A model generated the notes under the pieces. The model saw only the letters and a program-made list of their open reading frames with translations, made no database searches and was not told the origin of the DNA. A stretch of 26,590 bases of DNA from CAYXVB01 sp964467785. Its GTDB lineage: Bacteria > Bdellovibrionota > UBA1018. This document shows, piece by piece, positions 25,379 through 26,590 of this stretch (its first letter is position 1; every line of letters begins with the position of its first letter). A program made the translations under genes and the position numbers. The stretch is from contig CAYXVB010000034.1 of assembly GCA_964467785.1 (NCBI GenBank), positions 1 to 26,590 of the forward strand, written 5' to 3'.

Positions 25379-26137
25379 CTACTTCGCGGAGGCCGCTTGG
25401 GAGCTGTCGGGAGCGCTTTCAGGCGCGGATCCGCTCGATACTTGCATCGCACTCCTCTTGACGGAGGTGCTGTCATTGATAAAGGCTTTTGCCTTTTCAA
25501 AGGCGATCGGACCGGCGTAAGCCGCCGCGCCGATGGCGGCGAGCGACCCCCAGAACTTATGTTCCAGTTTCTGGGCTTTAGCGGCATCACTGAGGCGCGA
25601 TTTGAGATTCTTGGAGGCCAGGAGATGCGTGTCGTGAGCAGTCTTCAGGGACTGGTGGGTCGGCGCCTCGTTGAACGCGGGCACCGGAAGAGGGTAAATA
25701 AAAAAGTGCAATATCTTCTTCTCGGCCATTTGCCCGGTGAGCTCATTCGCGATTTGCTTTGGTGTGCCCGTGAGCTCTGTGACATGATAATCGGCTGTTT
25801 GAAAATGGACCCCGACCTGATCGGCGGCTTTTCCGCCTGCTTTGGGGGCCTTGGTCATATCGTCTTCCAATCGCTTGGCATCGTCTTCGATTTGCCGATT
25901 GTATTTTCTAAGTTCATCCATCTTTTGAACTCTTTTCGAGTCTCTATAGACCGCGATGGGAACTCCGACCGCGGCCGCTCCAATTATTGCGGAGTTTCTA
26001 AACTCGGTTGAGCCGTCATCGATCTCGGCGCTACCTGCCAAGGCCCGGGCAGGGCTGAGGGCGACAGTCGCGAGCAGGGTGGCCAGAACGGTCGTTTGGG
26101 CGATCTTGGTTTTTTTATTTTCAATAATATATTTCAT
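25379..26137 (-). CDS. Exported protein of unknown function, tandem paralogue 2
   Basis: A 252-residue paralogue of the downstream gene: signal peptide MKYIIENKKTKIAQTTVLAT with cleavage near ALA-G, hydrophobic SAIIGAAAVGVPIAVYR, charged coiled region, GVHFQTADYHVTEL, HFFIYPLPVPAFNEAPT, hydrophobic FWGSLAAIGAAAYAGPIAF and the SAMQVSSGSAP tail. The two hydrophobic segments could anchor it in a membrane after export. The start at 26137 is preceded by a GA repeat that doubles as ribosome-binding sequence. The function is unknown, and no neighbour suggests one. Confidence 0.85.
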   Translation of the reverse strand: MKYIIENKKTKIAQTTVLATLLATVALSPARALAGSAEIDDGSTEFRNSAIIGAAAVGVPIAVYRDSKRVQKMDELRKYNRQIEDDAKRLEDDMTKAPKAGGKAADQVGVHFQTADYHVTELTGTPKQIANELTGQMAEKKILHFFIYPLPVPAFNEAPTHQSLKTAHDTHLLASKNLKSRLSDAAKAQKLEHKFWGSLAAIGAAAYAGPIAFEKAKAFINDSTSVKRSAMQVSSGSAPESAPDSSQAASAK

Positions 26138-26140
26138 AAA

Positions 26141-26152
26141 TCTCTCTCTCTC
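26141..26152 (-). promoter_or_regulatory. GA dinucleotide repeat serving as the ribosome-binding region
   Basis: On the minus strand (GA)6 lies immediately before ATTTATG of paralogue 2. The equivalent place before paralogue 1 (25326-25333) has (GA)4. No other Shine-Dalgarno is present, so the repeat likely supplies it, and length changes would alter spacing. Confidence 0.5.
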
Positions 26153-26250
26153 TTAAAGTCTCTGATTCTTTTGCTCTTCTCTATTCTTGCCCGGTTAAGA
26201 TGCAGGGGGTGGGCCAGCAGGAAATGCAAGTCACTCCACCGAGTTGAAAG

Positions 26251-26275
26251 GACACATCCCTCCGAAAGGGGTGTC
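26251..26275. other. Intergenic hairpin
   Basis: GACAC (26251-26255) pairs with GTGTC (26271-26275), with an inner CC/GG extension and the loop centred on CCGAAA. It lies in the 322-base space between paralogue 2 and the last gene. TATTCTTT follows on the plus strand, giving a terminator-like look, but no plus-strand gene ends here. The rest of this space shows nothing I can name. Confidence 0.3.
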
Positions 26276-26459
26276 TATTCTTTGGTCGATTGCGAGCTTC
26301 TCGGCAGCACTCCTTTTGAACTCTCGATCATCGTGACCGGATGCTGTTTGGGAGCTCCGTCTTGCGCGGATGTAAATGATTTGGACAGGATCGGAGCATT
26401 GGACTCGCGTTTACATGTCCCGGCGGGCGGCATGAGTCCTGCTTCTTGGCTGAGTTATT

Positions 26460-26590
26460 ATGAAGATTAGAGCTCGGCGATTCTTGGCGGTTTCTCTTGG
26501 GGCTTTCGCGATCGCGTTTCCCGCGGTCAAGGCGGTGAAAGCGTTGGCCCTAGGCCCGGATGTCGTCGTCGAGGATGCGACGGCGCTGAG
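26460..26590 (+). CDS. Exported protein, N-terminus only (runs off the right edge)
   Basis: The open frame from ATG 26460 gives 43 residues: a basic start (MKIRARR), a hydrophobic core (FLAVSLGAFAIAFPAV) and a cleavage-like KALA-L site, followed by GPDVVVEDATAL. This is a signal peptide; the following residues could fit the start of a TolC-like or other outer-membrane protein, but that is a guess. The ribosome site is weak (GAG about six bases upstream). Confidence 0.5.
   Translation, partial: MKIRARRFLAVSLGAFAIAFPAVKAVKALALGPDVVVEDATAL

Larger units (their letters stand above)
25376..26177. repeat. Tandem gene duplication, copy 2
   Basis: Second copy of the unit, including the leader with the extended GA tract. 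Copies 1 and 2 share the signal-peptide start (KTKIAQTT), central motifs and C-terminal tail. Confidence 0.8.

Noticed and set aside
26096..26470. 124-codon plus-strand open frame before the last gene
   Set aside because: Begins inside the signal-peptide region of paralogue 2, crosses a hairpin and overlaps the better start at 26460; translation shows no domain.

Overview
This window reads as a draft or metagenome-derived chromosomal contig: it contains two runs of exactly ten N (8207-8216 and 18037-18056 region), each interrupting an otherwise intact gene. The DNA is GC-rich and gene-dense. Genes sit in short operons with many ATGA stop/start overlaps, and many encode exported proteins or lipoproteins. 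A TIGR02147-type regulator beside small secreted proteins, a MinD-like ATPase next to a J-domain/RodZ-HTH fusion, and the general lack of homologues for the envelope proteins suggest a Bdellovibrionota/Oligoflexia-like or related 'delta-type' Gram-negative bacterium. That placement is inference; no rRNA or marker gene is present. I found no tRNA, rRNA, CRISPR array, transposase or integrase.

Layout. 1-1320 (minus): a DsbD/CcdA-like membrane protein followed by a VKOR-family disulfide-forming enzyme that runs off the left edge. 1398-4207 (plus): orphan peptide-type ABC binding lipoprotein, PgeF-like enzyme, unknown helical protein. 4376-6849 (plus): two tandem paralogous secreted proteins, a TIGR02147-family regulator and a third small secreted protein, mostly with overlapping or near-touching ends; all three secreted proteins carry a cysteine pair. 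10720-6871 (minus): a four-gene coupled operon of MinD/FlhG-like ATPase, degenerate J-domain/RodZ-HTH fusion, RluD-type pseudouridine synthase (broken by an N gap) and a Pro/Ala-rich lipoprotein with a C-terminal membrane segment. Its long AT-rich upstream region holds a 20-bp palindrome. 11071-12837 (plus): DGK1/SEC59-like lipid kinase and an unknown envelope protein. 15307-12851 (minus): MutS2. 15371-16339 (plus): SprT-like metalloprotease and a small exported two-cysteine protein. 17168-16308 (minus): a sigma-54-activator-like AAA+/Fis protein missing the GAFTGA loop. 17370-21891 (plus): a complete BMP-type nucleoside ABC importer (binding protein, double ATPase, two permeases). 21932-24478 (plus): outer-membrane barrel protein, lipoprotein and a BKACE (DUF849) enzyme. 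26137-24546 (minus): tandem paralogous exported proteins of unknown function, with their leader sequences duplicated. 26460-26590: start of another exported protein.

How the parts fit. The best-defined pathways are nucleoside uptake (BMP importer), DNA and RNA maintenance (MutS2, RluD, SprT) and envelope redox/cell-wall quality control (VKOR, DsbD-like, PgeF). The most unusual items are the AAA+ activator lacking its sigma-54 contact loop, divergent from the nucleoside importer; the HPD-less J-domain/RodZ-HTH fusion coupled to a MinD-like ATPase; the TIGR02147 operon of cysteine-pair secreted proteins; and the tandem exported paralogues with a GA repeat immediately upstream of the start codon.
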